DNA from: JADHUC01 sp964617665
GTDB taxonomy: Bacteria; Planctomycetota; Planctomycetia; Pirellulales; Pirellulaceae
Direction: 5' to 3'
DNA length: 43,227 bases
Assembly (NCBI GenBank): GCA_964617665.1
Contig: CAZUAH010000051.1
Coordinates: forward strand, 1 to 43,227
Made by a program: the position numbers and the translations under genes
Notes under the pieces: generated by a model
Databases searched by the model: none
Told to the model about the DNA's origin: nothing
What the model saw: the letters and a program-made list of their open reading frames with translations, nothing else
In this document: positions 26,524 to 35,203 of the stretch, piece by piece
How positions within the stretch are numbered: position 1 is the first letter of the stretch
Layout: each line of letters starts with the position of its first letter

Positions 26524-27560
26524 GTCACTGACTCCCGTTAGTTGGTGACACCGAGCCCGTGGTAGTTGGCGCTACTGCGGGCTCACTCATTGGTGCGATG
26601 GCCGATCGACGAAACCGGCCGAAAAATCGCCGTCTACCCTTCAGCGAATGCGGCCGAAACCGGCCCAATTACGGCGACGGGATGAGGCTGTTTCGCGCGG
26701 GAGTACACCAGAAAAAATCCAGCAATTGCTGGCACGCCGATGGCCATGCTTCGCGCGAGGGAACCCAGCGAAACTTCCCAGCCGATCGCCAGATTTCGCC
26801 AGCAATGGGCCTCCGCGTGCGTGCTTGCGATGTGAGGGTCTCGCGCGTGGAAAATCGCGCGCGGGGCATTGTCGCGAAAGCCGATCGAAACTAGTTCGCG
26901 ACGATGATGCAAGCGATTGCAGCGCGGCGAAACCGCGCCGATGCAACGGCCGACGAGTCAGCGCGGCCGATCGAATGCAACCGCGAGCGGCGACAGTGGC
27001 AATGGGGATAGAGGGACACTACAAACTCATCATCGTTCAGAAGTCTGCAGCAGCGAGGGCATGGCAATGGCGCGAGTTAGTCACGGGGGCAGGCCCCAAC
27101 GGCGAAGCGAACTCATGTTATCGACCACGGGCGCATATTTTTCCCCTGAGCGTTCGCCCCCCCGCGGTCCCCCCCAGCGCGACTCGGGCATTCGTGATGT
27201 CCCCCACGCAGATTTTTTTCAGATTTTCAAGTGGCAAGAGGACAGCGAGGCGAACAGCTTAACGATGGTGAGGGCGGGATATCGCGCATCGCCAGCCTGA
27301 CGGTTGGGGGGGAGTAAAGGACGGACCGCCGCGTTTGCTACTGTTTTACGATTTCCTCGCGCGAGGACCGCTGTGGGCCCCCTCGGCCGTCTCTAGTTTT
27401 TTGCCCAGCGTCCTACCGTGCTTCTGCCGGAAACCGGTTACCTATATTCATCCCCACATTCGCCGCATCATCGTCCGCCGAGCCCTCCGAAAGTTGACTC
27501 GCCATCCACGCATAATCATACTGAAGGGCATTCAGCTAAGTTGCTCCAAAGGGCAGTCGA
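26524..27560. other. 1-kb non-coding region between divergent genes, with repeated GCCGATCG
   Basis: No convincing gene: the longest plus-strand frame (26648-27262) is Arg/Ala/Ser-rich without a recognisable motif or ribosome site. The 8-base word GCCGATCG occurs four times (26601, 26781, 26880, 26966), with many GCGCG words in the same 400 bp. Long C runs occur at about 27157-27177. It separates the leftward and rightward halves of the element, so promoters or an origin are expected here. Confidence 0.5.
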
Positions 27561-28373
27561 ATGGCACGCAAGAAAGCCCCGAAGAAGGCGGCGACGCCAC
27601 GTCGTAAGACAGAAGCAATGGAAGAAATATGTTTCGTCATTATGCCCTTCGGACACTGGTTCGACGTTTACTACGATGAGATCTACATTCCCGCCATCAC
27701 GAAAGCAAAGCTTAAGCCAGTTCGTGCGGATGACATGTACAGACCGAGCAGTATCGTCAAAGACATCTGGAGCCTGACCAATCAGGCAAAGATTGTGCTT
27801 GCCGATATGACAGGTAAGAATCCAAACGTGTTTTACGAGCTCGGACTGGCACATGCCACCAAGACGCCGGCTGTTTTGGTCGCTGAATCTATGAGCGATG
27901 TGCCATTTGACCTGCGTGCTCTACGCGTGCTGGAGTACAACAGAAACCATCCGGGATGGGGGGGAATCCTCCAAGACGCAATTACTTCGTCGCTTGGCGA
28001 GGTGCTTGCTGCGCCCGAAGACGCTGTGCCACCCGCGTTTCTTGAACTTGAGCAACAATCAAAAACAGGACCAATTACCGCGGAACAGAAAGAACTGATG
28101 CAATTGCGAAAGGAGGTCCGTCTCATTGCCGAAAGCGTGGGTACCAGCGAAATCAAGACTCGCAATGGTAGCCGGAGTTTTCTGCCGGGTTCCGGAAGCT
28201 CAAGCGAGAACAAAATACATGACGCTCTCATCAACTTGACCATACAAGGATCGGTGACCGATTTCACCGTAGACGACGACCACGCCCTCGTAACATTCGC
28301 CAACCGTAACGGCAGGGAACGCACCACGAAGGTGCTAGAATCTATGGGATGGTATCCGTATGAAGCCTACTAA
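27561..28373 (+). CDS. TIR/nucleoside-deoxyribosyltransferase-like protein, possible defence effector
   Basis: 270 aa. A Lys-rich start (MARKKAPKKA) precedes an alpha/beta domain (about residues 22-150): CFVIMPFGHWFDVYYDEIYIPAI, VRADDMYRPSSIVKDIW, IVLADMTGKNPNVFYELGLAHA, PFDLRALRVLEYN. This is the pattern of the TIR-like/nucleoside 2-deoxyribosyltransferase group, where the Glu of FYELGLAHA corresponds to the catalytic Glu that cleaves N-glycosidic bonds in NAD or nucleosides. A short C-terminal domain (about 215-270) is unassigned. The position in a mobile element suggests a phage-defence or competition role; no cyclase or sensor gene is adjacent. Ribosome site weak (AAAGGG). Confidence 0.72.
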   Translation: MARKKAPKKAATPRRKTEAMEEICFVIMPFGHWFDVYYDEIYIPAITKAKLKPVRADDMYRPSSIVKDIWSLTNQAKIVLADMTGKNPNVFYELGLAHATKTPAVLVAESMSDVPFDLRALRVLEYNRNHPGWGGILQDAITSSLGEVLAAPEDAVPPAFLELEQQSKTGPITAEQKELMQLRKEVRLIAESVGTSEIKTRNGSRSFLPGSGSSSENKIHDALINLTIQGSVTDFTVDDDHALVTFANRNGRERTTKVLESMGWYPYEAY

Positions 28374-28859
28374 GCAAGAAAGGCCCCGTCGCCCCCACCC
28401 CGGTCATCCAACCGCATGTCGTTGTCCTGCGTCGGCGTGCCGTGTAGCCGGCAAGTTCTCGCTCCGGGAAAGAGATTCGTTGCCGAAGATGCTGACAAGA
28501 CTCACGCAGACCCAATTTCTTACAGTGCCTGCGAGGCCGTTTCTGCACAGATTGGCATAATCCCCCGTTGTTCCAGAAATCGGTCTTTTCCCAGTGTTTT
28601 GCATTGTGCTTACAGAGGTGGTTTTACCGTGGTCTGGAATCAGTCCATACGATGGCGAGGGGCGATAGCGGTTAAGGCGAAACGTGTCCCCCACGCCCGC
28701 ATTTTTTCCCCTTCGCGCGTAGGTAGCCTTCCCTGGTTTCCGGTTTCTTGAGCATCCTCGAATAGTCGCCATTACGGGCAGCTTCTTCCGGGGGTGGTTC
28801 TCTTGGTCTCTCCTGCAGTCGGAGGCCCGCAATCACGCACAGCAAGCCGCGCCTTTCTC
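28374..28859. other. Non-coding stretch
   Basis: About 490 bp with no gene that I can support. A minus-strand frame (28404-28832) has no ribosome site or recognisable content. Confidence 0.4.
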
Positions 28860-28900
28860 ATTAGCATGCTAATGGGTATGGGTATGGCATACCCATACCC
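28860..28900. promoter_or_regulatory. Two abutting palindromes
   Basis: A perfect 14-bp palindrome ATTAGCATGCTAAT (28860-28873) directly abuts a 27-bp palindrome made of GGGTATGGGTATG and CATACCCATACCC around one central base (28874-28900). Two more ATACCC words follow at 29040 and 29069, and the 13-mer ATTTCCGCTTTTC is repeated at 28902 and 29099. This is likely an operator, replication or conjugation control site, or the stem of a small RNA. Confidence 0.6.
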
Positions 28901-29017
28901 GATTTCCGCTTTTCGGAAGCAATTTCGATAAGTTCTTGTAGTCGATTTTGTGCCGCCATTCGCGGCTGCTTCGTCGGCCGCTTTTTGGTCCTTTGCTTTT
29001 GTTGTGGAGGTAATGCT

Positions 29018-29065
29018 ATGCACCCACAGAAGCCAACCCATACCCAATGGGATACGAATTGGTAA
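29018..29065 (+). CDS. Possible 15-residue peptide (leader-like)
   Basis: ATG at 29018 has GGAGG seven bases upstream and opens 15 codons, MHPQKPTHTQWDTNW, ending in TAA. A terminator follows 70 bp later (29137-29168), before the next gene. A short peptide gene with a good ribosome site and a downstream terminator recalls leader peptides, but the amino-acid content (two Trp, two His, three Thr) gives no clear attenuation logic. It may be chance. Confidence 0.35.
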   Translation: MHPQKPTHTQWDTNW

Positions 29066-29136
29066 GGCATACCCAAAGGTATTGGGCATAGGGGCGTAAT
29101 TTCCGCTTTTCTGGGCGGCGCGCAGAGAATACTTTC

Positions 29137-29168
29137 AAGCCGGTTGCAACATCGCAGCCGGCTTTTTT
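29137..29168 (+). terminator. Rho-independent terminator upstream of the gene at 29217
   Basis: AAGCCGG (29137-29143) pairs with CCGGCTT (29158-29164), followed by four more T. It can end a short transcript from the palindrome region before the 29217 gene. Confidence 0.75.
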
Positions 29169-29216
29169 CGTTGGTTCACACCCAGCGTTGTTTACTTATT
29201 TTGGGGAGACACTGAG

Positions 29217-29813
29217 ATGAGTCGAGACCTGATTCTGAAAAGACTGTCCTGTGGGGAGATCAATGTAGATCAGGCCGAGAGCCTCCTGGCTGCTGATGAA
29301 AGCAATGGCAAGGGCGGTGTACTATCGTGCCGAGTCGGCCAGAAGGGCGGTGTAAGCGTGTATGGCCTTCAGCGATGGCCAGTCACGCTCTATGTGGAAC
29401 AGTGGGAGCGTTTGCTGTCCTTTGCCGATGAGATCCGCTCATTCGCAAAGAAACACAATGCAGAATTAGGCAGGCTTTCAGAGGCACAAAGGCGGCTCCG
29501 AAGGCAAGCCCGCAAGCGGGAACGGGATGGAATGGTCACGAGCGCAGGACGCGAAGCCAAGAATTCGATAGACCGCGAGCGATTCAAGACCATGCTCATC
29601 CGAGCCACAGACGGATGCGAAACGAGGCGGATACATTCAAGTGGAACGGACAGTGAGATGCTCTCGGCTATTCGTTGGGCGTTACATATCGCTCGTGAGG
29701 CGGCGGACGAAGACCCTGGAGCTATCGAGACGTTGGAGAAATTGGCGAACGGCAATACAGATGTGCTTGGAATGAAACGCCATCACCCCAGTACGTCGCC
29801 AGTGCATAGCTGA
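29217..29813 (+). CDS. Conserved small element-borne protein, unknown function
   Basis: 198 aa, soluble. GGGGAG lies about nine bases before the ATG. The N-terminus LILKRLSCGEINVDQAESLL is a short helical hairpin resembling SHOCT/YvlB-type motifs. The middle part LSCRVGQKGGVSVYGLQRWPVTLYVEQWERLLSFADEIRSFAKKHNAEL resembles a sequence I recall from planctomycete mobile elements (SxKGGVSVYGLxRxPVTLYxEQW). A basic coiled-coil-like region follows (RLRRQARKRERD). The role is unknown; DNA or RNA binding is possible from the charge. Confidence 0.7.
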   Translation: MSRDLILKRLSCGEINVDQAESLLAADESNGKGGVLSCRVGQKGGVSVYGLQRWPVTLYVEQWERLLSFADEIRSFAKKHNAELGRLSEAQRRLRRQARKRERDGMVTSAGREAKNSIDRERFKTMLIRATDGCETRRIHSSGTDSEMLSAIRWALHIAREAADEDPGAIETLEKLANGNTDVLGMKRHHPSTSPVHS

Positions 29814-29873
29814 GATCGCCAAGTGCTATCGGAAATCTCGAATGAAAACCAAACGCAATGGAGGAGACCACCC

Positions 29874-30098
29874 ATGAAAACCGAACGCGAGATCCGCCAG
29901 ATGACCCAAGCCGTCACGGGTGCCGCCATCTTGCAGGAACAGGCAGGCGGTCCAGCAGCCGAACACTATGCCGTTGCAGCCGAGTTCCTACGCTGGACGT
30001 TGGGCGAATGGAAACCGGACTGGGGCGAGGAGGACATGGCCGGACTGCGACGGGTGGCCGAGGCGGCGCAGAAACGCCGTCGGCATCGGGACAACTAG
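29874..30098 (+). CDS. Small hypothetical protein
   Basis: 74 aa from ATG 29874 with GAGGAG about seven bases upstream; an earlier in-frame start at 29823 lacks a ribosome site. It is helical (REIRQMTQAVTGAAILQEQ, AAEHYAVAAEFLRWTLGEW) and ends in a basic tail. It follows the previous gene by 60 bp and is probably in the same operon. No family recognised. Confidence 0.55.
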   Translation: MKTEREIRQMTQAVTGAAILQEQAGGPAAEHYAVAAEFLRWTLGEWKPDWGEEDMAGLRRVAEAAQKRRRHRDN

Positions 30099-30775
30099 CT
30101 GCACCGCGAGAGACCATGTGTGGGCTTCATGCATCCCCTCGTACCCGGTACCGATGTCGGGACAGCATCGGAGTATCTTGCCCGAAGTCGTTGGTAGGCC
30201 ACGGTTTCTGAGTATGCAGCAAAAGGCACCAGAATTCCGAGGTGAAGGGGTAGGGTAGCGTCCCCTGTCACAACAGGTTTACACATTCCAGCTAGGCAGG
30301 GAATCCACATCTTCACACCCCCCGTTTTACAAAAGAAACGGGAATTAAGTCCGCTGCACTCGATTGCGGTTGGCATGTGCGCCCCACACACATGCGTGCG
30401 GCATGACGAATGAGACGCAGTCTCATCAATCGCAGTAATTCCCCGCAGAATGAATGTAAGGACTTATGCCAAAACAGGTTAGTCTCGCCCCCAATCTGAA
30501 CACAATTCTGAGCGAGCGAACACGCGTGGCTAACGCCCTGGCCCCCCCGTGACCATTCGTGGGGTATCCTACCGCCACAACGCCCCTATCGTTGGCTGCC
30601 ACCAGCTGCTTTGAGGTTGGCAAAAAGGCTGGATTTACACTTCAGTTTTGGGAAAATGGACATCGGACAACCGGGACGGCGACTGATCCCCGCCAAGCGT
30701 TCCTGGTGCCGGGCATGGTTCTCTCCATCCTACCGTGACGGCACCAGGTTCGGCCCGGCCATTAAGGATGGAGCC
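30099..30775. other. Non-coding stretch
   Basis: About 680 bp. It holds a 7-bp hairpin CCCGTTT/AAACGGG (30321-30342) without a T-run, and the possible longer N-terminus of the next gene (frame open from about 30611). I see nothing else. Confidence 0.4.
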
Positions 30776-32179
30776 ATGCCCTCATCTCCAAACTCTGCCG
30801 CCTGCCAGCGGGCAAAGGAACGACTTCTACACACTCTTGAGAGCGGCGCAGACATACGCCAAGTCGTAGCAGCCGCTAGGGTCTATCTGGACGCTGTCTC
30901 CTGCAATGCTGGCGTAGTTCACAACCGGCTCAAATCGCTCGCGGATGGCTGGGGTACGCTGACGGCAGAGGATTCCTCGCTCTATTCTGTAGCATTGGAC
31001 TGCAATTTCCTGCAGTCTGCGCAACCGCCGGGTGATTTGGCCCTGTGTATCCACGCGGGGCTCGACATATTGGGAGGGTACGTTGACCGGATCACAGCCA
31101 ATGAAGGGCCACCCGTACTATCACATTCCGATCTGGACGAAATCATCAAGCTAGTTGATCTGGTGATCAACTCAGATGCAACGGACCCCGAAAGACAATG
31201 GTTGGGCGTCGACAAATGGCAGTCGGTGCGACAGCTTAAAGAAGAGGCGGAGAAAGCCAGAGACAGAGTGTCCGCGGCGGGCATTGAGGGAGCGCACTAC
31301 CTGCTGCATCCGGAGGGTCTGGAGTTATTGGAATCCTGCGATGACGACGCAAAATTGCCTACCGATTTGGCTCACAGCATGAGGCGGGCCATTGCAGAGT
31401 GCAGCAGTCAGTTCGAGTTCGATGCGGCTTACCTGAGCGAGGTGGACGAACGGCTTGCAGAACTCTTCACACTCACACAGGCGTCGGCAGACATCGGGGC
31501 TGTTGTTCGCGCAGTTCGGAAGTTCATAGACGACTTCAGCGACCCCAGTGACGGACGCACGCTGTTTCTGGAACACTTCATCAACGGCGTATGCGTCGAC
31601 GTGCGAGACGACGATGGCATCGTAGATGACCGCACGGAGGAGAAACTCGCGGCTGCGTGCGTCGCTCTATCGCGTGCGAAGCGGGACGGGTTGACCGAAT
31701 GGCGCATGGCAGATTTGCGTAAGGCGATAGGTGACTATCTCGATAGACGCGGCCTGTTGTCGAAAGAGGCCGAATTGGCAACCCCTACAGGCCCTGCTGG
31801 CGAAGCTGCCGGGCAAGTGTCGTCGGGCGATGAACATTCCGAGGGCGGCAGAGAATCCACTAATGAGTCCGATGTCATTCCGGTTCGCAAGAGCGACGTA
31901 GACCTTAGCGAGAGCGAACGGAAGGTGTCTGTTGGCGGCGCTACGCTTGAGTTCGGGGGAGACAGAGTTCTATGGGATCTGTTTGTTACCATTCTGTCGA
32001 GAAATGGTGCCCGGTATCCCACGGATGATCTGATCTTGGACTTCAGATCCGACGACGATGTGCCAATCGAGAGCGGCACTTTCTACGGTTACATTCACGA
32101 CTTAAACGCTCGTCTCAGCCGCATCGGTATCAAGGCAGCGGCAGAGCGAAAACTTGGTTATCGCCTTGAGTTTGTCTAG
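30776..32179 (+). CDS. Large protein with a C-terminal winged helix-turn-helix domain
   Basis: 467 aa from ATG 30776 (AAGGATGGAG upstream); starts at 30611 or 30656 in the same frame are possible. Residues 1-360 are a helical region of unknown family (RAKERLLHTLESGADIRQVVAAARVYLDAVS, LDILGGYVDRI, KLVDLVINS). A polar acidic linker follows. The last about 85 residues (VSVGGATLEFGGDRVLWDLFVTILSRNG, then FYGYIHDLNARLSRIGIKAAAERKLGYRLEFV) match the OmpR/PhoB-type winged helix, including the final GYRL hairpin. No receiver domain is present, so this is a DNA-binding protein with an unknown sensory part, probably an element regulator. Confidence 0.68.
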   Translation: MPSSPNSAACQRAKERLLHTLESGADIRQVVAAARVYLDAVSCNAGVVHNRLKSLADGWGTLTAEDSSLYSVALDCNFLQSAQPPGDLALCIHAGLDILGGYVDRITANEGPPVLSHSDLDEIIKLVDLVINSDATDPERQWLGVDKWQSVRQLKEEAEKARDRVSAAGIEGAHYLLHPEGLELLESCDDDAKLPTDLAHSMRRAIAECSSQFEFDAAYLSEVDERLAELFTLTQASADIGAVVRAVRKFIDDFSDPSDGRTLFLEHFINGVCVDVRDDDGIVDDRTEEKLAAACVALSRAKRDGLTEWRMADLRKAIGDYLDRRGLLSKEAELATPTGPAGEAAGQVSSGDEHSEGGRESTNESDVIPVRKSDVDLSESERKVSVGGATLEFGGDRVLWDLFVTILSRNGARYPTDDLILDFRSDDDVPIESGTFYGYIHDLNARLSRIGIKAAAERKLGYRLEFV

Positions 32180-32288
32180 GCATCGTCCATTTCCAAGGTT
32201 CAGCCAAGTTTCACCCAAGGTTCGTCTGGTAGAAGGTACGTAGTCGAACGATTGAAAGCAGTTCAATCGAGAGATTGCGGAGCCTGTA

Positions 32289-32462
32289 GTGCAGAACGAA
32301 CCGTCTACCAAGAACCCGATAACAGAGATTCCCGATCCCCAGACGCTACGTGATCGTTTAGCTCAAAACCAGCGCGAACGGGATCTCCTAAAGGGATTGT
32401 TGCGGCTTTCTTTGCGCGTGGCCAAGCAGGACAGAGAACGCAAGGGGGTGGCAACGTCATGA
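32289..32462 (+). CDS. 57-residue protein directly upstream of the excisionase-like gene
   Basis: Starts at GTG 32289 and ends at TGA 32460-32462, overlapping the next ATG (ATGA). The product MQNEPSTKNPITEIPDPQTL...RDRLAQNQRERDLLKGLLRL...KQDRER is a Pro-rich start followed by one long charged helix. I recall similar short proteins (LRxRLAxxxRERDLLRxLLRL) preceding Xis-like HTH genes in planctomycete elements. Translation is coupled to the HTH gene, so it may be an accessory of excision or regulation. Confidence 0.65.
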   Translation: MQNEPSTKNPITEIPDPQTLRDRLAQNQRERDLLKGLLRLSLRVAKQDRERKGVATS

Positions 32463-32680
32463 ACCCGGATTTGATCGTCCCTGCCTCGCCCGTCGAGCCA
32501 GTCCCGCGCGTTGCGCTCCAGCCACGCGAGGCCGCACAAGCCGTTGGCGTATCGGAACGCACGATGTCCGCGTGGCTGAACGACGGCACGATCCCATCGG
32601 TGAAGCTGGGACGATGTCGACTGGTCCCCGTGGATGTCCTGCGACAGTGGTTGGCTGAACAGGCCAACGGCAACGACTAG
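32459..32680 (+). CDS. Excisionase-like helix-turn-helix protein
   Basis: 73 aa. VALQPREAAQAVGVSERTMSAWLNDGTIPSVKLGRCRLVPVDVLRQWLAE is the MerR-like winged HTH of the DNA-binding excisionase (Xis/TorI) family. It overlaps the 57-aa gene by four bases and precedes the replication gene. In this context it is probably the recombination directionality factor that drives excision with the integrase, though a pure regulator is possible. Confidence 0.82.
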   Translation: MNPDLIVPASPVEPVPRVALQPREAAQAVGVSERTMSAWLNDGTIPSVKLGRCRLVPVDVLRQWLAEQANGND

Positions 32681-32691
32681 CCCATCAAAAA

Positions 32692-32711
32692 GCCGCGCTG
32701 GCGGGCGCGGC
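32692..32711. other. Strong hairpin between the excisionase-like and replication genes
   Basis: GCCGCGC (32692-32698) pairs perfectly with GCGCGGC (32705-32711). On the plus strand no T-run follows; on the minus strand five T follow. It could be an mRNA-processing or attenuation hairpin on the rightward transcript. Confidence 0.4.
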
Positions 32712-32740
32712 GAAAACGAAACTGATACAGGAATCATAAC

Positions 32741-35203
32741 ATGGTTGCGACAGCGAACAAGAAGTCGCTCTTGAGCCAACAAGACAAGAAACCTGCCAAG
32801 TTGGACGTGATCGCAGAGAACATCCCCGAGGCGTTGCGAGCGCAAGAACGATGGGTCAATTGGCGTTGGACGTGGGACGGCAAGCGGAGCAAATGGGACA
32901 AGCCGCCCTGCCAAGCTGACGGTGAATCAGCGAGTTCTACGGAGTCAAAGACATGGCAGAGCTTCAATGCTGCGAAACAAGCTGTTGATATTGGACGATT
33001 CGGTTTGTCCGGCGTTGGGTTCTGCTTGGGTACTGATACAGGCATAGTCGGCATTGACCTGGACGATTGCCGCAACCCTGAGACTGGGGAACTTACGGAT
33101 TTGGCCGCAGCAATCGTCACCCGGTTCAATAGCTATAGCGAGGTCTCGCCTAGTCAGACCGGCGTGAAGATCTTCATCAAGGGCAGTCTGCCCAAGGGGC
33201 GGAAACAAAACGACACACTCGGATTGGAAGTGTACGAAAGCGGCCGATACTTCACGGTCACCGGCCATAGACTGCTGGACGTTTCCGCCTCGATTGAAAC
33301 GAGGCAACAAGAGCTTGAATCGTTCCATGCGAACTACATCAATAGCGCCCATTGCGAAAACGCACGCAAGGACATCGACTGCGGCGATGATTTGCAGGTA
33401 GCACAGGAAGCGTTAAAGCACTTGGCCAAGTCCCGAGCAGACGGCTATCTGGACTGGTTGGCGGTTGGTATGGCCCTACGGTCGGTATCTCCCGAACTGT
33501 TGCCAGACTGGGATTCTTGGAGCCAGCAGAGCGACAAATATCAGGAAGATGTCTGCGGGCAGAAATGGCAATCATTCAACAGCAACGGCGTGGGCATCGG
33601 TTCGTTGATCTACTGGGCGAAGCAGGACGGCTGGAAGCCGCCCAAGCGAACATCCTTCAAACGTAAGCCAACCCACCAAGCCGACCCGCCAGAAGATGCG
33701 AACACGCCAGACGGGCCACGCGAAGCAATAGACGATCCGCATCGCTTGGCCCGTACGTATCTGCGAGAACACGGGTACCACGATAACGAGCAATCGTTGT
33801 ACTGGTATCTGAACGAGTTTCAGCGATTTGACGGCACGGCTTACCGTCCAGTTGCAGGCGGCGAGATAAAGGCCGAAATCACGCGCGTCGTTAAGGCCGA
33901 ATTCGACGCTGCGGCTTGGCGTGAGTGGCAAATGACGACCGCGTTGGCGACCGAGGCCAACGGCGACGAAGAGCAAGAGACTGCCCCACCCGTCGTGCGA
34001 AAGGTGACGAGCTACCTGGTGGCCAATATCATGCGGGCGGTCGAGTCAGAGACTATGCTGCCCGGTAGCATCACACAACCGACGTGGTTGGTTGACGACG
34101 CACCCTTTCCCGCCAACGAAGTTTTGGCGACGGAAAGCGGGTTGCTCCACTTGCCCAGTCTGACATCGGGCGAACCCTGCCTACTGCCCTGCACACCGTC
34201 GTTTTTCAGCAGCAACGCATTGCCATACGGGTTTGACCCAACGGCCGATTGTCCGCAATGGCTGGCGTTTCTCGATAGCCTTTGTCCAGACGACCCGCAG
34301 AGTATAGACACGCTGCAAGAGTGGTTTGGGTACGGTTTGACAGGCGACACTCAGCAACACAAGTTGTTGATGCTCCAGGGTCCACCACGAAGCGGCAAGG
34401 GTACTATCGCCCGGATTCTTCGGGAAACCATCGGTGAGCAGAACCTTGCGAGCCCGACGCTGGCCAGTCTGGCCGGACCCTTCGGATTATGGCCCCTACT
34501 CGGCAAGCTGGTTGCGCTGGTTGCCGATGCCCGACTGTCAGGACGTGCCGACGCTATCGCCGTTGTCGAGCGTCTGTTGTCCATTAGTGGTGAAGATCCA
34601 CAAGACGTACACCGCAAGAATCTGCCCACGCTGGCTGGCATACGGTTGCCCGTCCGGTTCGTCATTATGACCAACGAGCTTCCCAACATGCGTGACGTAT
34701 CGGGGGCGTTACAGACACGGGTAGTCCTGTTGCGACTGACACGCAGTTTCCTTGGACGCGAAGACAGGACGCTGGGCAAGCGTTTGCTGATGGAACTACC
34801 GGGCGTCCTGAACTGGGCTATACGGGGCTGGCAACGGCTGAATGAGCGCGGCTACTTCGAGCAGCCCGATTCGGGACGCGAACTGCTTGACGACCTACAA
34901 GACTTGGCCAGTCCGATCACCACGTTCATTCGCGACTGCTGTATCGTCGGGCCAGAGTTCTCGGTTCCCATCGACGACCTATTCCGTGAATGGAAAGCGT
35001 GGTGCGAATCGCACGGGCGGGACCATCCAGGAACACAACAAACATTCGGCCGAGATTTGCGCGCGGCTATGTCGTCGCTCAAGGTGAAACAACCACGGGC
35101 AGACGACGGAACGCGCGAGCGGGTCTACCACGGCATCGGGCTACGTGAGTCTGACGTTGGCACGCAGTGGCACGCACATGGCACGCGATGTGGCACGCAA
35201 TAG
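32741..35203 (+). CDS. PrimPol / SF3-helicase replication protein (phage/plasmid primase, P4 type)
   Basis: 820 aa. The N-terminal about 200 residues are a primase-polymerase-like domain (GVGFCLGTDTGIVGIDLDDC supplies the metal-binding D-x-D). Next comes a PriCT-like helical part (LKHLAKSRADGYLDWLAVGMALRSVSP...IGSLIYWAKQDGW, about 215-305). From about residue 440 the D5/SF3 helicase follows: LLMLQGPPRSGKGTIARIL is Walker A near 540-555, KLVALVADARLSG is Walker B-like, FVIMTNELPNMRD is the C motif. The C-terminus is a winged-helix-like DNA-binding part. It should initiate replication of the excised form. Its 3' end overlaps an array of TGGCACGC repeats. Confidence 0.88.
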   Translation: MVATANKKSLLSQQDKKPAKLDVIAENIPEALRAQERWVNWRWTWDGKRSKWDKPPCQADGESASSTESKTWQSFNAAKQAVDIGRFGLSGVGFCLGTDTGIVGIDLDDCRNPETGELTDLAAAIVTRFNSYSEVSPSQTGVKIFIKGSLPKGRKQNDTLGLEVYESGRYFTVTGHRLLDVSASIETRQQELESFHANYINSAHCENARKDIDCGDDLQVAQEALKHLAKSRADGYLDWLAVGMALRSVSPELLPDWDSWSQQSDKYQEDVCGQKWQSFNSNGVGIGSLIYWAKQDGWKPPKRTSFKRKPTHQADPPEDANTPDGPREAIDDPHRLARTYLREHGYHDNEQSLYWYLNEFQRFDGTAYRPVAGGEIKAEITRVVKAEFDAAAWREWQMTTALATEANGDEEQETAPPVVRKVTSYLVANIMRAVESETMLPGSITQPTWLVDDAPFPANEVLATESGLLHLPSLTSGEPCLLPCTPSFFSSNALPYGFDPTADCPQWLAFLDSLCPDDPQSIDTLQEWFGYGLTGDTQQHKLLMLQGPPRSGKGTIARILRETIGEQNLASPTLASLAGPFGLWPLLGKLVALVADARLSGRADAIAVVERLLSISGEDPQDVHRKNLPTLAGIRLPVRFVIMTNELPNMRDVSGALQTRVVLLRLTRSFLGREDRTLGKRLLMELPGVLNWAIRGWQRLNERGYFEQPDSGRELLDDLQDLASPITTFIRDCCIVGPEFSVPIDDLFREWKAWCESHGRDHPGTQQTFGRDLRAAMSSLKVKQPRADDGTRERVYHGIGLRESDVGTQWHAHGTRCGTQ

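Noticed and set aside
26648..27262. 204-codon plus-strand open frame
   Set aside because: Arg/Ser/Ala-rich translation without motif, no ribosome site, overlaps a repeat-rich G+C region; likely chance.
28404..28832. 142-codon minus-strand open frame
   Set aside because: No recognisable sequence or ribosome site.
28860..28900. Transposon terminal inverted repeat
   Set aside because: No transposase or partner repeat nearby; the symmetry is local.
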